From: Nitrosomonadales bacterium
GTDB taxonomy: Bacteria > Pseudomonadota > Gammaproteobacteria > Burkholderiales > Nitrosomonadaceae
NCBI GenBank assembly: GCA_009886095.1
Contig: VFJL01000004.1
Span: 1 to 40,332 of the forward strand
Length of the DNA: 40,332 bases
Direction of reading: 5' to 3'
Below are positions 28,248-37,305 of the stretch, one piece after another. Under the pieces are notes generated by a model that worked only from the letters and a program-made list of their open reading frames with translations, had not been told where the DNA came from and made no database searches. Numbering within the stretch: the stretch's first letter is position 1; every line of letters begins with the position of its first letter. Position numbers and translations under genes: made by a program.

Positions 28248-28736
28248 AGTTCTCATCATACCGACTCTGCTGCGATACATCATCTTGCCGATGAAGCTGC
28301 AACGCTGGCGTTTGGCGCAGAGATCGCGGCAATATTGCATCCCGGCCTGATCATTTTTCTGTGCGGCAATCTTGGTGCCGGCAAAACGACGCTGGCACGC
28401 GGCATCTTGTGTGGCCTGGGTTATCAGGGAAAAGTAAAAAGTCCTACGTATAATTTGGTTGAACTTTACAAAATTTCTAGGTTATACTTGTATCACTTTG
28501 ATTTCTATCGTTTCAATGATCCGACTGAATGGGAGGACGCAGGTTTCCGCGAATATTTCAACGCGGATTCAGTCTGCATGGTGGAATGGCCGGAAAAAAC
28601 AGGCGGACTGTTACCCACAGCGGATTTACAGGTTCTTCTCAGTATCACCGAAACAGGCCGCAACGTTGAAATTCAAGCGGGCACGGAGGCAGGCAGACAG
28701 TGTTTGAAACATTGGCGAACTCCAGCACACCCCTGA
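28242..28736 (+). CDS. tsaE: tRNA t6A synthesis ATPase TsaE
   Basis: TsaE (about 164 residues) is the ATPase partner of TsaB/TsaD in N6-threonylcarbamoyl-adenosine formation. FLCGNLGAGKTTLARGIL has the Walker A, SPTYNLVELY follows, and FDFYRF and CMVEWPEK are typical. No ATG occurs in frame near the family start. TTG 28242 (reading LHSSHHTDSAAIHHLADEAA) fits the expected length and has TTTTTGGAAA about 8 bases upstream. This overlaps the divergent queG start by 6 bases. The 3' end overlaps the amidase gene by 37 bases. The TTG start is an inference. Confidence 0.88.
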   Translation: MHSSHHTDSAAIHHLADEAATLAFGAEIAAILHPGLIIFLCGNLGAGKTTLARGILCGLGYQGKVKSPTYNLVELYKISRLYLYHFDFYRFNDPTEWEDAGFREYFNADSVCMVEWPEKTGGLLPTADLQVLLSITETGRNVEIQAGTEAGRQCLKHWRTPAHP

Positions 28737-30049
28737 TCACGGCAGCACCTACTCGCCGCAATCCCTCATTTTTTTCAACATTTTTCACATTCTTGTCGCT
28801 AACGGGGGCATTGCTGTTTCTGTCCGGCAATGCCATTGCCGATACCACCATCAGCGCCGCTCGCGTCTGGCCAGCAGCGGAATACACCCGCATCACGCTG
28901 GAATCAGCCACACCGATTCAATATTCCCTTAGCATGCTGAAGAACCCGGATCGTGCGGTGATTGATCTGAAAAACGTCACGCTTACTTCGGAGCTGGAAA
29001 ATCTACCGGGTAAAATCAACGCTGCCGATCCTTATATCCGCGCATTGCGTATCGGCCGCTTCAAGCCGGAGGTGCTGCGATTGGTGCTGGATCTCAAAAC
29101 CGAGGTCATACCACAGGCATTTGAACTCAAGCCCGTAGCCAGTTACGGCTACCGGCTGGTCCTGGATATTTACCCGGCCATCCCGTTCGATCCATTGATG
29201 GCACTGCTGAACGAGAATGCGACGATAACGGCACAGGCTGGTGACAGCGCTGATACCAACCCCGATGTAAAAACCCCAGACACATCTGGCAGAGGCAGTG
29301 AAACCTCCAGAAAAACCAGACCGGAAGTAAGGCGGCTTGTTACCATCGCAATTGACCCAGGCCACGGCGGCGAGGATCCCGGTGCAATAAGTCGTAGCGG
29401 TACGCAGGAGAAAGATATCACGTTGGCTATTGCCAGAAAACTCAAGGCCAAGATAGATAAAGAACCCAACATGCGAGCGGCATTGACGCGGGACGGGGAT
29501 TATTTCATATCGCTGCCAATGCGCCTGGTCAAGGCGCGACAGTTGAACGCAGATCTGTTCGTATCGGTTCACGCCGATGCTTTCATCAAGCCGCATGCAC
29601 GTGGCTCGTCGGTGTTTGCACTGTCCGAGCAGGGCGCGACTTCTGCTGCCGCTCGCTGGCTGGCGAAAAAGGAAAATGACGCGGATCTGATCGGTGGGGT
29701 TAATCTTGACGTTAAAGACCACTATCTCAAGAAAACCCTGCTGGATTTGTCGCAGACCGCAACTATCAGTGACAGTCTCAAGCTCGGCCGGGAAGTGCTC
29801 GCCGAAATCGGCGATATCAACCATCTGCATAAAAACGATGTGGAGCAGGCAGAATTTGCCGTACTCAAATCTCCCGATATTCCTTCAATCCTGGTGGAAA
29901 CCGCCTTCATCAGCAATCCCGACGAAGAAAAGAGACTGAAAGATATCGCCTATCAGGACAAGATGGCCGAAGCGATGCTCGCTGGTATCAAGCGTTATTT
30001 CGCCAATAACCCACCACTGGCACGTTCAAAAATGGTGTGGTTGGAGTAA
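28700..30049 (+). CDS. N-acetylmuramoyl-L-alanine amidase with AMIN domain (AmiC-like)
   Basis: The protein has 449 residues and starts at GTG, with GGAGG about 10 bases upstream. A signal/anchor segment (about 28-47, ending GNAIA) is followed by an AMIN domain (about 50-155), which targets septal peptidoglycan. A Ser/Thr-rich linker leads to an Amidase_3 domain (about 212-440). Candidate zinc ligands are in DPGHGGEDPGA, QEKDITL and SVHADAF, with the catalytic glutamate in LVETAFISN. It cuts the stem peptide from MurNAc during cell separation. The tsaE-amidase order is the usual one. Confidence 0.93.
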   Translation: MFETLANSSTPLITAAPTRRNPSFFSTFFTFLSLTGALLFLSGNAIADTTISAARVWPAAEYTRITLESATPIQYSLSMLKNPDRAVIDLKNVTLTSELENLPGKINAADPYIRALRIGRFKPEVLRLVLDLKTEVIPQAFELKPVASYGYRLVLDIYPAIPFDPLMALLNENATITAQAGDSADTNPDVKTPDTSGRGSETSRKTRPEVRRLVTIAIDPGHGGEDPGAISRSGTQEKDITLAIARKLKAKIDKEPNMRAALTRDGDYFISLPMRLVKARQLNADLFVSVHADAFIKPHARGSSVFALSEQGATSAAARWLAKKENDADLIGGVNLDVKDHYLKKTLLDLSQTATISDSLKLGREVLAEIGDINHLHKNDVEQAEFAVLKSPDIPSILVETAFISNPDEEKRLKDIAYQDKMAEAMLAGIKRYFANNPPLARSKMVWLE

Positions 30050-30087
30050 CTTTTTCTCGCTGTCTACGAATTCCATCTGCGCCATAA

Positions 30088-30621
30088 TCACCCGGTTTCT
30101 ATGGTACTCATGTGAAAACCCAATCGGCCTTGGCGACGTTCCTCAAAGTAACGTTTCAATGGTTCGCGAATGACACGAAAAGCCAGCGTGTCCCAAGGAA
30201 TTTCCGCTTCATCAAAAAGTTGCACCTCCAGGCTTTCGACTCCTGGTTTGAAATCCAGATCCAGTAGCTGCGCCCGAAACAGTATGTGCACCTGGTTGAT
30301 ATTGGGCAGATTGTAAATGGCATAGAGGGCACCCATTTCTACTCGGGCGTTGGCCTCTTCCAGGGTTTCGCGCGCAGCGGCCTGAACCAGGGTTTCCGCA
30401 TTTTCCATAAATCCAGCCGGTAAGGTCCACAAGCCAGAGCGCGGCTCGATAGCACGGCGGCATAACAGTATCTTGCCTTCCCACTCAGGGATGCAACCCA
30501 CCACCATCTTGGGATTCTGATAATGAATAACGCCACATGCGGGACACATATAACGTGGCAGCGTGTCACCAGCAGGAACACGCAGCTCCACCGGGGTGCC
30601 GCAATTGCTGCAATATTTCAT
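30088..30621 (-). CDS. Nudix hydrolase with N-terminal zinc ribbon
   Basis: The protein has 177 residues. C4, C7, C26 and C29 form a zinc ribbon (YCSNCG, MCPACG). The Nudix box spans 70-94 (G70, E76, RETLEEAN 84-91), with the usual metal-binding glutamates in REXXEE; the Gly that normally follows is Asn91. Zinc-ribbon Nudix proteins include NudC-like and ADP-ribose/NADH-type hydrolases. The specificity cannot be read here. It is divergent from nadE, an NAD-synthesis gene, which is suggestive only. Confidence 0.88.
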   Translation of the reverse strand: MKYCSNCGTPVELRVPAGDTLPRYMCPACGVIHYQNPKMVVGCIPEWEGKILLCRRAIEPRSGLWTLPAGFMENAETLVQAAARETLEEANARVEMGALYAIYNLPNINQVHILFRAQLLDLDFKPGVESLEVQLFDEAEIPWDTLAFRVIREPLKRYFEERRQGRLGFHMSTIETG

Positions 30622-30832
30622 AAGAACACCTTGGTTTGATGGGCTGCATGCACCCCTGGCCGGATGACAAATGCGTGCTTATTTTAACATGTGGATAAAC
30701 ACGTTAGCCGGTAACCGATAATTCTGTCGCCGCACAGCGCCTGCGAATAGAAGCATATTCTGCTATGATCCAATAGGCTATTAGTGCAGGCTCGCAACAG
30801 AACTCATCCCGGCCCCTCCTCATGAAACCCAC

Positions 30833-32449
30833 ATGAAACTTGCCATTGCCCAAATCAACTGCACAGTCGGTGACCTTGTCGGCAACGCTGCAAAAATTCT
30901 TGAATTTGCCAGTCGCGCAAGAGATTTGGGTGCCGCATTGGTCATTACGCCGGAACTGGCACTATCCGGCTATCCACCTGAAGATTTGCTGCTGCGCGAA
31001 GGGTTTCATCGGGCGTGTAAGTATGCGCTCGCAAACCTCACCGAAAAGATAAAAGGTATCACGCTGCTGGTGGGTCATCCCCACCTCGTTGGCGACAGGC
31101 TTTACAACGCCGCTTCAGTGATACGCGACGGCCAGATCATTGCCACCTATCATAAGAGCAGATTGCCAAATTACACCGTATTCGATGAGCAGCGCTATTT
31201 CAAATCTGGTGCTGACCCTTGCGTTTTTGATCTGGAAGGTACGAAATTCGGGATCAATATTTGTGCCGATATTTGGGAAGAAGGTACGGCCACCCGCGCT
31301 AGGGAGGCGGGGGCAGATATGCTGCTGGTGCTGAATGCCTCGCCCTATCATATGGATAAGCAGGCCTTGCGCCATCGGTTAATACGCCAGCGCATCAGCG
31401 AAACAGGTATCGCCATCATCTATGCCAATTTGGTAGGCGGTCAGGATGAGCTGGTGTTCGACGGCGCTTCGTTTGCCATGAATAATAAAGGTGCGTTGAC
31501 TCACCAGTTCGATCAGTTCACTGAAACCCTTGGGCTGATCGAGTTGCAACACAGCATGCCGGTACCAGAGAAGATCCCGCCGCGACAAATTCTGCAGGCA
31601 AGCATCTATCGGGCTCTCTGCCTCGGGGTGAGGGATTATGTCGGCAAGAATGAATTCCCCGGCGTATTGCTGGGGCTATCTGGCGGGGTTGACTCGGCGT
31701 TAACGCTGGCGATTGCGGTGGATGCGCTGGGTGCTGACAAAGTACGGGCGATAATGATGCCGTCGCAATACACCGCCGATATCAGCCGGCAGGACGCGCG
31801 CATAATAGCCGAGACACTGGGCGTAAATTACAGTGAATTTGCCATCGAACCGGTATTCGACCAGCTGCTGAGTACGCTGGCTGATGAATTCAAGGGTTTA
31901 CCAACAACCGGAACTGCAGACACCACCGAAGAAAACCTGCAGGCGCGTATACGCGGCACTCTGCTAATGGCGTTATCGAACAAATACGGCTCGATCGTGC
32001 TCACTACCGGTAACAAGTCCGAAATGGCGGTGGGCTACTGCACCCTATATGGCGACATGGCCGGCGGCTTCGCAGTATTAAAAGATATCAGCAAGACTAT
32101 GGTGTACCAACTTTGCCATTACCGCAACAGCTTGGGGAGAGTGATCCCGGAACGCGTTATCCAGCGTGCGCCTTCCGCTGAATTACGCCCTAACCAGACC
32201 GACCAGGATAACCTGCCGCCTTATGCGGTGCTCGACGCCATCATCGAAGCTTATATGGAACATGATTTGTCGTTGCATGAAATTATTCGTATGGACTTCA
32301 CTGAAGCTGATGTGCGGCGCGTGGTGCATCTTATTTGCGTGAGCGAATACAAACGCCGCCAGTCCCCAGTCGGCATCCGCATCACCCAGCGTGGCTTCGG
32401 CAAGGATTGGCGCTATCCGATTACCTCAAAATATCGAGACGAATTTTAA
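30833..32449 (+). CDS. nadE: Glutamine-dependent NAD+ synthetase
   Basis: NadE (538 residues) amidates nicotinate adenine dinucleotide. An N-terminal nitrilase-type glutaminase domain has the triad E41 (ITPELALSGYPPEDL), K108 (YHKSRLPNYTVFDE) and C144 (INICADIWEE). The C-terminal synthetase has the ATP-pyrophosphatase loop SGGVDS at 283-288, then TGNKSEMAVGYCTLYGDMAG. The ATG lacks a clear Shine-Dalgarno; the start is set by the family N-terminus MKLAIAQINCTVGD. No terminator is obvious before rpsO. Confidence 0.97.
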   Translation: MKLAIAQINCTVGDLVGNAAKILEFASRARDLGAALVITPELALSGYPPEDLLLREGFHRACKYALANLTEKIKGITLLVGHPHLVGDRLYNAASVIRDGQIIATYHKSRLPNYTVFDEQRYFKSGADPCVFDLEGTKFGINICADIWEEGTATRAREAGADMLLVLNASPYHMDKQALRHRLIRQRISETGIAIIYANLVGGQDELVFDGASFAMNNKGALTHQFDQFTETLGLIELQHSMPVPEKIPPRQILQASIYRALCLGVRDYVGKNEFPGVLLGLSGGVDSALTLAIAVDALGADKVRAIMMPSQYTADISRQDARIIAETLGVNYSEFAIEPVFDQLLSTLADEFKGLPTTGTADTTEENLQARIRGTLLMALSNKYGSIVLTTGNKSEMAVGYCTLYGDMAGGFAVLKDISKTMVYQLCHYRNSLGRVIPERVIQRAPSAELRPNQTDQDNLPPYAVLDAIIEAYMEHDLSLHEIIRMDFTEADVRRVVHLICVSEYKRRQSPVGIRITQRGFGKDWRYPITSKYRDEF

Positions 32450-32625
32450 CCCAAACGTTGCGGCGTCGAATAACCAAGTTTCCCATACCTTGCTTACCCG
32501 TGTGACCTGCTCGGTTCGCGGGCCATGCAGGCTATTATTACAGGGGGCTTCGTCATTTCGGATCAAGTTAGCACGCCGTTCATTTCAGGAATACACAGGG
32601 TTGCAAAATAAATTCGGCGGATTAC

Positions 32626-32655
32626 TTGAGAATTCACCCCATTAAAGGGTAGAAT
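32626..32655 (+). promoter_or_regulatory. Candidate sigma70 promoter of rpsO
   Basis: TTGAGA (32626-32631) and TAGAAT (32650-32655) are separated by 18 bases, each one or two mismatches from consensus. The predicted start would give an rpsO leader of about 30 nucleotides. The 170 bases before it, back to nadE, contain nothing I recognise. Confidence 0.55.
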
Positions 32656-32693
32656 GTCGCCCTTTCGCGTCAGGCATTTATTGGAGAATAGTT

Positions 32694-32963
32694 ATGCCAG
32701 TCACAACGGATCAGAAAGCGCAGGTAGTGCACGATTATCAAAGAGCTGCTGGAGACACGGGCTCACCTGAAGTACAGGTGGCATTGTTAACTGCTCGCAT
32801 CAATGAATTGTCCGGTCATTTCAAAGCTCATGTCAAAGATCATCACTCCCGCCGCGGCTTGTTACGCATGGTGAATCGCCGCCGCAAATTGCTCGATTAT
32901 CTTAAGCGTAAAAGCGATGACAGCTATCGCACGTTGATCGGTCGCTTGGGCCTTCGAAAATAA
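32694..32963 (+). CDS. rpsO: 30S ribosomal protein S15
   Basis: S15 (uS15, 89 residues) binds the central domain of 16S rRNA early in 30S assembly. [20 protein letters not shown] and [20 protein letters not shown] are diagnostic. The length is normal. TTGGAG lies about 8 bases before the ATG. It precedes pnp, the classic proteobacterial pairing, with a stable hairpin between them. Confidence 0.98.
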   Translation: MPVTTDQKAQVVHDYQRAAGDTGSPEVQVALLTARINELSGHFKAHVKDHHSRRGLLRMVNRRRKLLDYLKRKSDDSYRTLIGRLGLRK

Positions 32964-32964
32964 G

Positions 32965-32995
32965 TTGTCACCACCTCTAATCGAAGTGGTGACAA
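32965..32995 (+). promoter_or_regulatory. Intercistronic hairpin between rpsO and pnp
   Basis: TTGTCACCAC (32965-32974) and GTGGTGACAA (32986-32995) form a perfect 10-bp stem with an 11-base loop. No T-run follows, so it is not a standard terminator. In E. coli an RNase III-cleaved stem-loop in the same place allows PNPase to repress its own synthesis. A similar role here is inferred from position. Confidence 0.6.
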
Positions 32996-33073
32996 GCAAT
33001 GATGCAAATCCTGTATTGCATGGGACAACCGGGCATGGAACCGAAGTGCTCTCATAGAAAAAAGGACAGTTAA

Positions 33074-35185
33074 TTGAAACCCGTCAAAAAAAGTATCGTC
33101 TACGGACGTCATCAGCTAACGCTGGAAACCGGTGAAATTGCAAGACAGGCACATGGTGCGGTGATGGTTACGATGGACGACACCGTGGTGCTGGTCACCG
33201 TGGTAGGTGCGAAAAATTCCAAGCCAGGTCAGGATTTTTTCCCTCTGACCGTAGATTATCAGGAACGAACTTATGCTGCTGGCAAAATACCCGGTAGCTT
33301 TTTTAAGCGCGAAGGTCGCCCCTCGGAGAAAGAGATACTCACCTCCCGCCTGATAGACCGTCCCATCCGCCCTCTGTTTCCGGATAGTTTTTACAATGAA
33401 GTACAAATTGTTGCCACGGTTTTGTCGTCCAACAGCGAAGTGGATTCGGATATTCCCGCATTGATTGGAGCCTCCGCCGCGCTGGTACTTTCCGGCATTC
33501 CCTTTGACGGCCCTATCGGTGCCGCCCGCGTTGGCTATATTGACGGTGAATACGTACTGAATCCTACCACGACCGAACTGAAACAGGCCCAGTTGAATCT
33601 GGTAGTGGCGGGCACACAACATGCAGTACTGATGGTTGAATCCGAAGCGATGGAATTGTCGGAAGACGTGATGCTAGGCGCTATCATGTATGGTCATCAG
33701 CAAATGCAGGTAGTAGTCGATGCTATCAACGAGCTGGCCGATGATGCTGGCGTTACCGCGTGGGACTGGACGCCGGTGCAAAGAGATGCCACTCTGGCCG
33801 ATACAATCGCTAAGCTGGCGGAAGCAGACCTGTGCGCTGCATTCCAGTTAAAACAAAAACAGGCTCGCTCCGAAACAATAGATAAAATCTGGCAACGGGT
33901 TTTTACCGAAATCGGTGTCGGCACGGAAAGTGGTCCGGATGCGCAAGCGGTCAAGGAAGCCTGCTTTGCCCTTGAATCGAAAATCGTGCGTTCCCAAATT
34001 CTTGATGGTGAGCCACGCATAGATGGGCGTGATACTCGCACCGTGCGTCCGATTACCATCCGCAGCGGTGTATTGCCGCGCACTCATGGTTCCGCCCTGT
34101 TCACCCGGGGTGAAACCCAGGCGCTGGTAATCGCCACTCTGGGCACGGGCCGCGACGAACAAAAAATTGATGCGCTGCAAGGAGATTATACGGATCGTTT
34201 CATGCTCCACTACAACATGCCACCCTACGCTACCGGAGAAACCGGTCGGGTAGGGACACCCAAGCGCCGTGAGATTGGGCATGGACGTCTTGCCAAGCGC
34301 GCGCTAATTGCGGTATTGCCCTCCGCTGAAGAATTCGGCTATTCGTTGCGGGTTGTGTCTGAGATCACTGAATCCAATGGCTCCAGCTCCATGGCATCGG
34401 TTTGCGGCGGGTGTCTTGCATTAATGGATGCCGGCGTGCCACTGAAAGCGCACGTGGCTGGCATTGCCATGGGATTGATCAAAGAAGGTAACCGTTTTGC
34501 GGTACTAACCGATATCCTTGGCGACGAAGATCACTTGGGTGACATGGATTTCAAGGTTGCTGGCACCGAATCTGGTATCACCGCCCTGCAAATGGATATA
34601 AAGATTCAGGGTATCACCAGAGAAATCATGCACGCCGCGCTGGTGCAGGCTAAGGAAGGGCGCATACACATTTTGGGGCTTATGCAGCAAGCATTGCCTT
34701 CAACCCGTGAGGAAATTTCCGAACATGCACCGCGCATCATCAAAATCAAAATCAACCCTGAGAAAATTCGTGATGTTATTGGTAAGGGTGGTGCGGTGAT
34801 TCGTGCGCTGACCGAAGAAACCGGCACTACTATTGATATCGCTGACGATGGCACTGTCATGATAGCCTGTGTTAGCGCTGAGGGGGGCGAACTGGCACGG
34901 AAGCGGATCGAAGATATTACTGCCGAGGTAGAGGTTGGCAGAATATATGACGGTACTGTACTAAAACTTCTGGATTTTGGTGCAATTGTCAGTATTCTGC
35001 CCGGTAAGGACGGCTTGTTGCACATCTCTCAGATTGCCAATGAGCGCGTTAACAGTGTCGCCGATCACCTCAAGGAAGGTCAGGCGGTGCGTGTTAAAGT
35101 ACTGGAAGCTGACGAAAAGGGACGGCTACGCCTCAGTATGAAAGCAGTTACTGTGGAAGTCATCAATGCTGATGATGCCTCATAG
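33074..35185 (+). CDS. pnp: Polyribonucleotide nucleotidyltransferase (PNPase)
   Basis: PNPase (703 residues) is a phosphorolytic 3'-5' exoribonuclease of the RNA degradosome. Two RNase PH domains are present (for example [20 protein letters not shown] with [20 protein letters not shown], and [20 protein letters not shown]). A KH domain ([19 protein letters not shown]) and an S1 domain ([20 protein letters not shown]) follow at the C-terminus. The start is TTG 33074 with AAAGGA about 8 bases before it; [11 protein letters not shown] fits the family. A weak start codon fits a tightly controlled gene. Confidence 0.97.
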   Translation: MKPVKKSIVYGRHQLTLETGEIARQAHGAVMVTMDDTVVLVTVVGAKNSKPGQDFFPLTVDYQERTYAAGKIPGSFFKREGRPSEKEILTSRLIDRPIRPLFPDSFYNEVQIVATVLSSNSEVDSDIPALIGASAALVLSGIPFDGPIGAARVGYIDGEYVLNPTTTELKQAQLNLVVAGTQHAVLMVESEAMELSEDVMLGAIMYGHQQMQVVVDAINELADDAGVTAWDWTPVQRDATLADTIAKLAEADLCAAFQLKQKQARSETIDKIWQRVFTEIGVGTESGPDAQAVKEACFALESKIVRSQILDGEPRIDGRDTRTVRPITIRSGVLPRTHGSALFTRGETQALVIATLGTGRDEQKIDALQGDYTDRFMLHYNMPPYATGETGRVGTPKRREIGHGRLAKRALIAVLPSAEEFGYSLRVVSEITESNGSSSMASVCGGCLALMDAGVPLKAHVAGIAMGLIKEGNRFAVLTDILGDEDHLGDMDFKVAGTESGITALQMDIKIQGITREIMHAALVQAKEGRIHILGLMQQALPSTREEISEHAPRIIKIKINPEKIRDVIGKGGAVIRALTEETGTTIDIADDGTVMIACVSAEGGELARKRIEDITAEVEVGRIYDGTVLKLLDFGAIVSILPGKDGLLHISQIANERVNSVADHLKEGQAVRVKVLEADEKGRLRLSMKAVTVEVINADDAS

Positions 35186-35213
35186 CAAGTAACTATCACT
35201 TATATATGTTTGG

Positions 35214-35254
35214 AAAAAGGCCTCGTATCGCAAGATACGGGGCCTTTCGTTTTG
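35214..35254 (+). terminator. Rho-independent terminator after pnp
   Basis: AAAGGCCTCGTATC (35216-35229) pairs with GATACGGGGCCTTT (35234-35247) through 14 pairs (one G-U), closed by a GCAA tetraloop and followed by CGTTTTG. It is one of the strongest hairpins in the window. Confidence 0.88.
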
Positions 35255-35278
35255 TAAAAAACGTGGAAATGAGTAGCC

Positions 35279-35410
35279 ATTCCAATTCTAATTTTGTTCC
35301 CATTTCACCTGGTCGTACTATTCACCCCGAAAGAAGTCCCCTTGGAAGATATACTGTCTGTAGCGTTGGTTCGTCACCGCCTCATTGCACTTTCGAACTG
35401 AAATTGAAAT
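35279..35410 (-). repeat. Interspersed MITE-like repeat, copy D (reverse, internally deleted)
   Basis: From the left on this strand: ATTCCAATTCTAATTTTG, then CACCTGGTCGTACTATTCAC, a central CCCCGAAAGAAGTCCCCTTG, ACTGTCTGTAG, and the end CTTTCGAACTGAAATTGAAA. The segment equivalent to GAGTGAGGATATCAACAAAG is missing. The copy ends 8 bases from the dksA stop, between convergent pnp and dksA. Confidence 0.7.
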
Positions 35411-35417
35411 CAGGGCT

Positions 35418-35843
35418 TCATTTGGCCATTTGCTTTTCTCTTATCTCGTCGAGGGTCTTGCAGTCTATGCAAAGGATGGCGGTGGGGCGAGCTTCCAGCC
35501 GTTTCATGCCGATTTCGATACCGCAACTATCGCAATAACCGTAATCCCCGGTATCTATTTTGGCGATGGTCTCTTCAATTTTTTTGATGAGCTTACGTTC
35601 ACGGTCGCGATTACGTAGTTCCAGCGCCATATCGGACTCTTGGCTGGCGCGGTCATTGGGGTCGGCGAAAATCGTGGCCTCATCCTGCATAGTGTGGACT
35701 GTGCGGTCTATATCTTGTCCCAGCTCAATTTTCATACCTTCCAGTATCTTGCGAAAATGCAAAAGCTGCTTAGGACTCATATAACTCTCTCCTTTCCCCA
35801 GTTTGTAAGGAGCAGCCTGTTTACGTAGTAGTTCTTGCGACAT
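35418..35843 (-). CDS. dksA: RNA polymerase-binding transcription factor DksA
   Basis: DksA (141 residues) works with ppGpp in the RNA polymerase secondary channel to adjust rRNA and amino-acid promoters. The coiled-coil tip has D61, D64 and A66 ([20 protein letters not shown]), and the zinc finger has C104, C107, C125 and C128 ([27 protein letters not shown]). These match E. coli DksA closely. AAGGAA lies about 8 bases before the ATG. The 3' end abuts repeat copy D. Confidence 0.96.
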   Translation of the reverse strand: MSQELLRKQAAPYKLGKGESYMSPKQLLHFRKILEGMKIELGQDIDRTVHTMQDEATIFADPNDRASQESDMALELRNRDRERKLIKKIEETIAKIDTGDYGYCDSCGIEIGMKRLEARPTAILCIDCKTLDEIREKQMAK

Positions 35844-36234
35844 CTTGGTATTCCTTTTTAATTTCCAGTAATGCGTGGAGACGCTTTAATATCAAAAAAG
35901 ACATTGTACATCAAGTAGGAAAGTTGGCGATATTCCTGTGCACGCTGCTTATGCTCACTACCTGCCAACGCCGCTTCCCATTCTCGCCTAATCTGTTATA
36001 CAATTCATAACTTGAATGTTCCATGAATTGACACGCCGCCTCGCTCCCTTTTGATTAATATGAAGGTTTCTTCTGGTTGGGCGTATTAGTATACGTCACT
36101 CCCTCTCAAAACCTTCCTGTCAATCTGAATTCTGTGTAAATCACCACACAAACCTATGGAACATCCGGCAAGTAATTTGTCCAGGCAAATCTGTCAGGCA
36201 TACGATTAATTTTGGATTCAAATATGGAGAGGTT
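35844..36234. other. Intergenic region between divergent dksA and the unknown exported-protein gene
   Basis: No gene is supported in these 391 bases. A perfect minus-35 TTGACA (36028-36033, plus strand) has only a weak minus-10 (TTGATT, 17 bases later). The sequence is AT-rich and presumably contains the promoters of both divergent genes, but none can be fixed by reading. Confidence 0.3.
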
Positions 36235-36831
36235 ATGAATAAAGTGTCTGGATGGACCGGACGGCTGAGTTGGGCCGTACTGATAATGCTGATAACGCTG
36301 CCAGTCCATGCGCAGCTAATGCTTGCCCATGAAGGCCATCATGCAGGTGACTGTGTTATTAAGGGAGCCTTTTCCGTAAATTTCAGTGCTTACGAGAAAC
36401 CAAAGGGGGATATCCCTCCGATGCATGCATTCTGCCAGCAGATACCAGCTGCTGGAATAATACTTATGTCGGTAGATTTGAATGATGCCGAATCCCGTAA
36501 AATCCCGCTTGCTATACGTGTGGTGATGGAAGGGCATGGCCCGGATGGGCATGAGATACTGTCCCTACCTCCCAAGGTATATCCGTCCGGGAGTATTTCA
36601 CTCGGAGAGGTGAACATGGCAGACGTTGGTAAATATGCCGTGCTGCTATTGGAAGAGCAGGAAGGCATGATGAATACGGTAGTTCGCATCCCACTAACAG
36701 TAGGGGAAGGGGGTGGACATGGCAGCCACAGTTCCGGCCCCGGTATAATGGAAATCGCGCTGTTGCTGGGCGCGGCAGGTGTTGGGGGTTTCTTCTGGTT
36801 GCGCCGCCGCAAGGCAGGTGCAGCACCGTAG
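36235..36831 (+). CDS. Unknown exported, membrane-anchored protein with His-rich N-terminus
   Basis: I cannot name this 198-residue protein. A signal peptide (about 1-26, ending VHA) is followed in the mature N-terminus by AHEGHHAGDC, a cluster of His, acidic residues and Cys that could bind metal. A beta-rich domain of about 110 residues follows (FSVNFSAYEKPKG, IPLAIRVVMEGHGPDGHEIL, VNMADVGKYAVLLLEEQE), Ig/cupredoxin-like in look. A Gly/His/Ser linker precedes a C-terminal helix (about 168-188) and the RRRK stop-transfer. GGAGAGG precedes the ATG. It lies upstream of the Rh ammonium channel, separated by a terminator. The anchor resembles sorting tails such as GlyGly-CTERM, but this is uncertain. 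Confidence 0.75.
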   Translation: MNKVSGWTGRLSWAVLIMLITLPVHAQLMLAHEGHHAGDCVIKGAFSVNFSAYEKPKGDIPPMHAFCQQIPAAGIILMSVDLNDAESRKIPLAIRVVMEGHGPDGHEILSLPPKVYPSGSISLGEVNMADVGKYAVLLLEEQEGMMNTVVRIPLTVGEGGGHGSHSSGPGIMEIALLLGAAGVGGFFWLRRRKAGAAP

Positions 36832-36928
36832 GAGTCTCAAAGGTAATACAGGGCAGTTACGGGATTGCTTTAAAATCACTCTGCTAACTTGCTTTTAATT
36901 AGTCACACCTGAAATCAGGTTTTTAAGC

Positions 36929-36966
36929 AACGGCCATCGACTGTCGATGGCCGTTTACATTTTGTT
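36929..36966 (+). terminator. Rho-independent terminator after the unknown exported-protein gene
   Basis: AACGGCCATCGA (36929-36940) pairs perfectly with TCGATGGCCGTT (36944-36955), loop CTG, followed by TACATTTTGTTG. The T-run is interrupted, but the 12-bp stem is strong. Confidence 0.7.
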
Positions 36967-37305
36967 GTTGCAGCATAATAGTAATGGTTGTCTGATTCCG
37001 GTCATCCAGACCCCGCAAGCATTCGCCGCATTACATCTGTTTCCTGGCGCACGAGCAATAACCTGTTGCGGGAACTGGTGCTGCCCCTTCGAAGTTCGCT
37101 CCAGTAACCCAACACCCAGGACGCCCAGATTTGACCTGATCAGCGGTCTAGCCTGGCACCCCTATTCTGTTCCTTTCTGCAGCAATGAGTTATGTTCGCG
37201 ACATGGACGAGCTATTCGGCATAATTCTATTGTATTTATGACTGTCGAGGTTCACACTCTGTCTTGGGGTAGGCTGAATAATTATCGAAGATGGGGGAGA
37301 AGCGA
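36967..37305 (+). other. Upstream region of the Rh ammonium channel gene
   Basis: This 339-base stretch has an open frame without a credible product, and I see no gene in it. AT-rich sequence at 37215-37240 (CGGCATAATTCTATTGTATT) and around 37276-37287 could hold the promoter, but no clear hexamer pair stands out. Confidence 0.3.

Noticed and set aside
30690-30698. Perfect DnaA-box sequence TGTGGATAA upstream of the Nudix gene
   Set aside because: It is a single copy. A 9-base match on either strand is expected by chance about once per 130 kb, and no cluster or AT-rich unwinding region is nearby, so it is no evidence of an origin.
36720-36831. PEP-CTERM sorting signal at the end of the unknown exported protein
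   Set aside because: No Pro-Glu-Pro precedes the helix. The tail only resembles generic anchor or GlyGly-type signals, so no sorting class is claimed.
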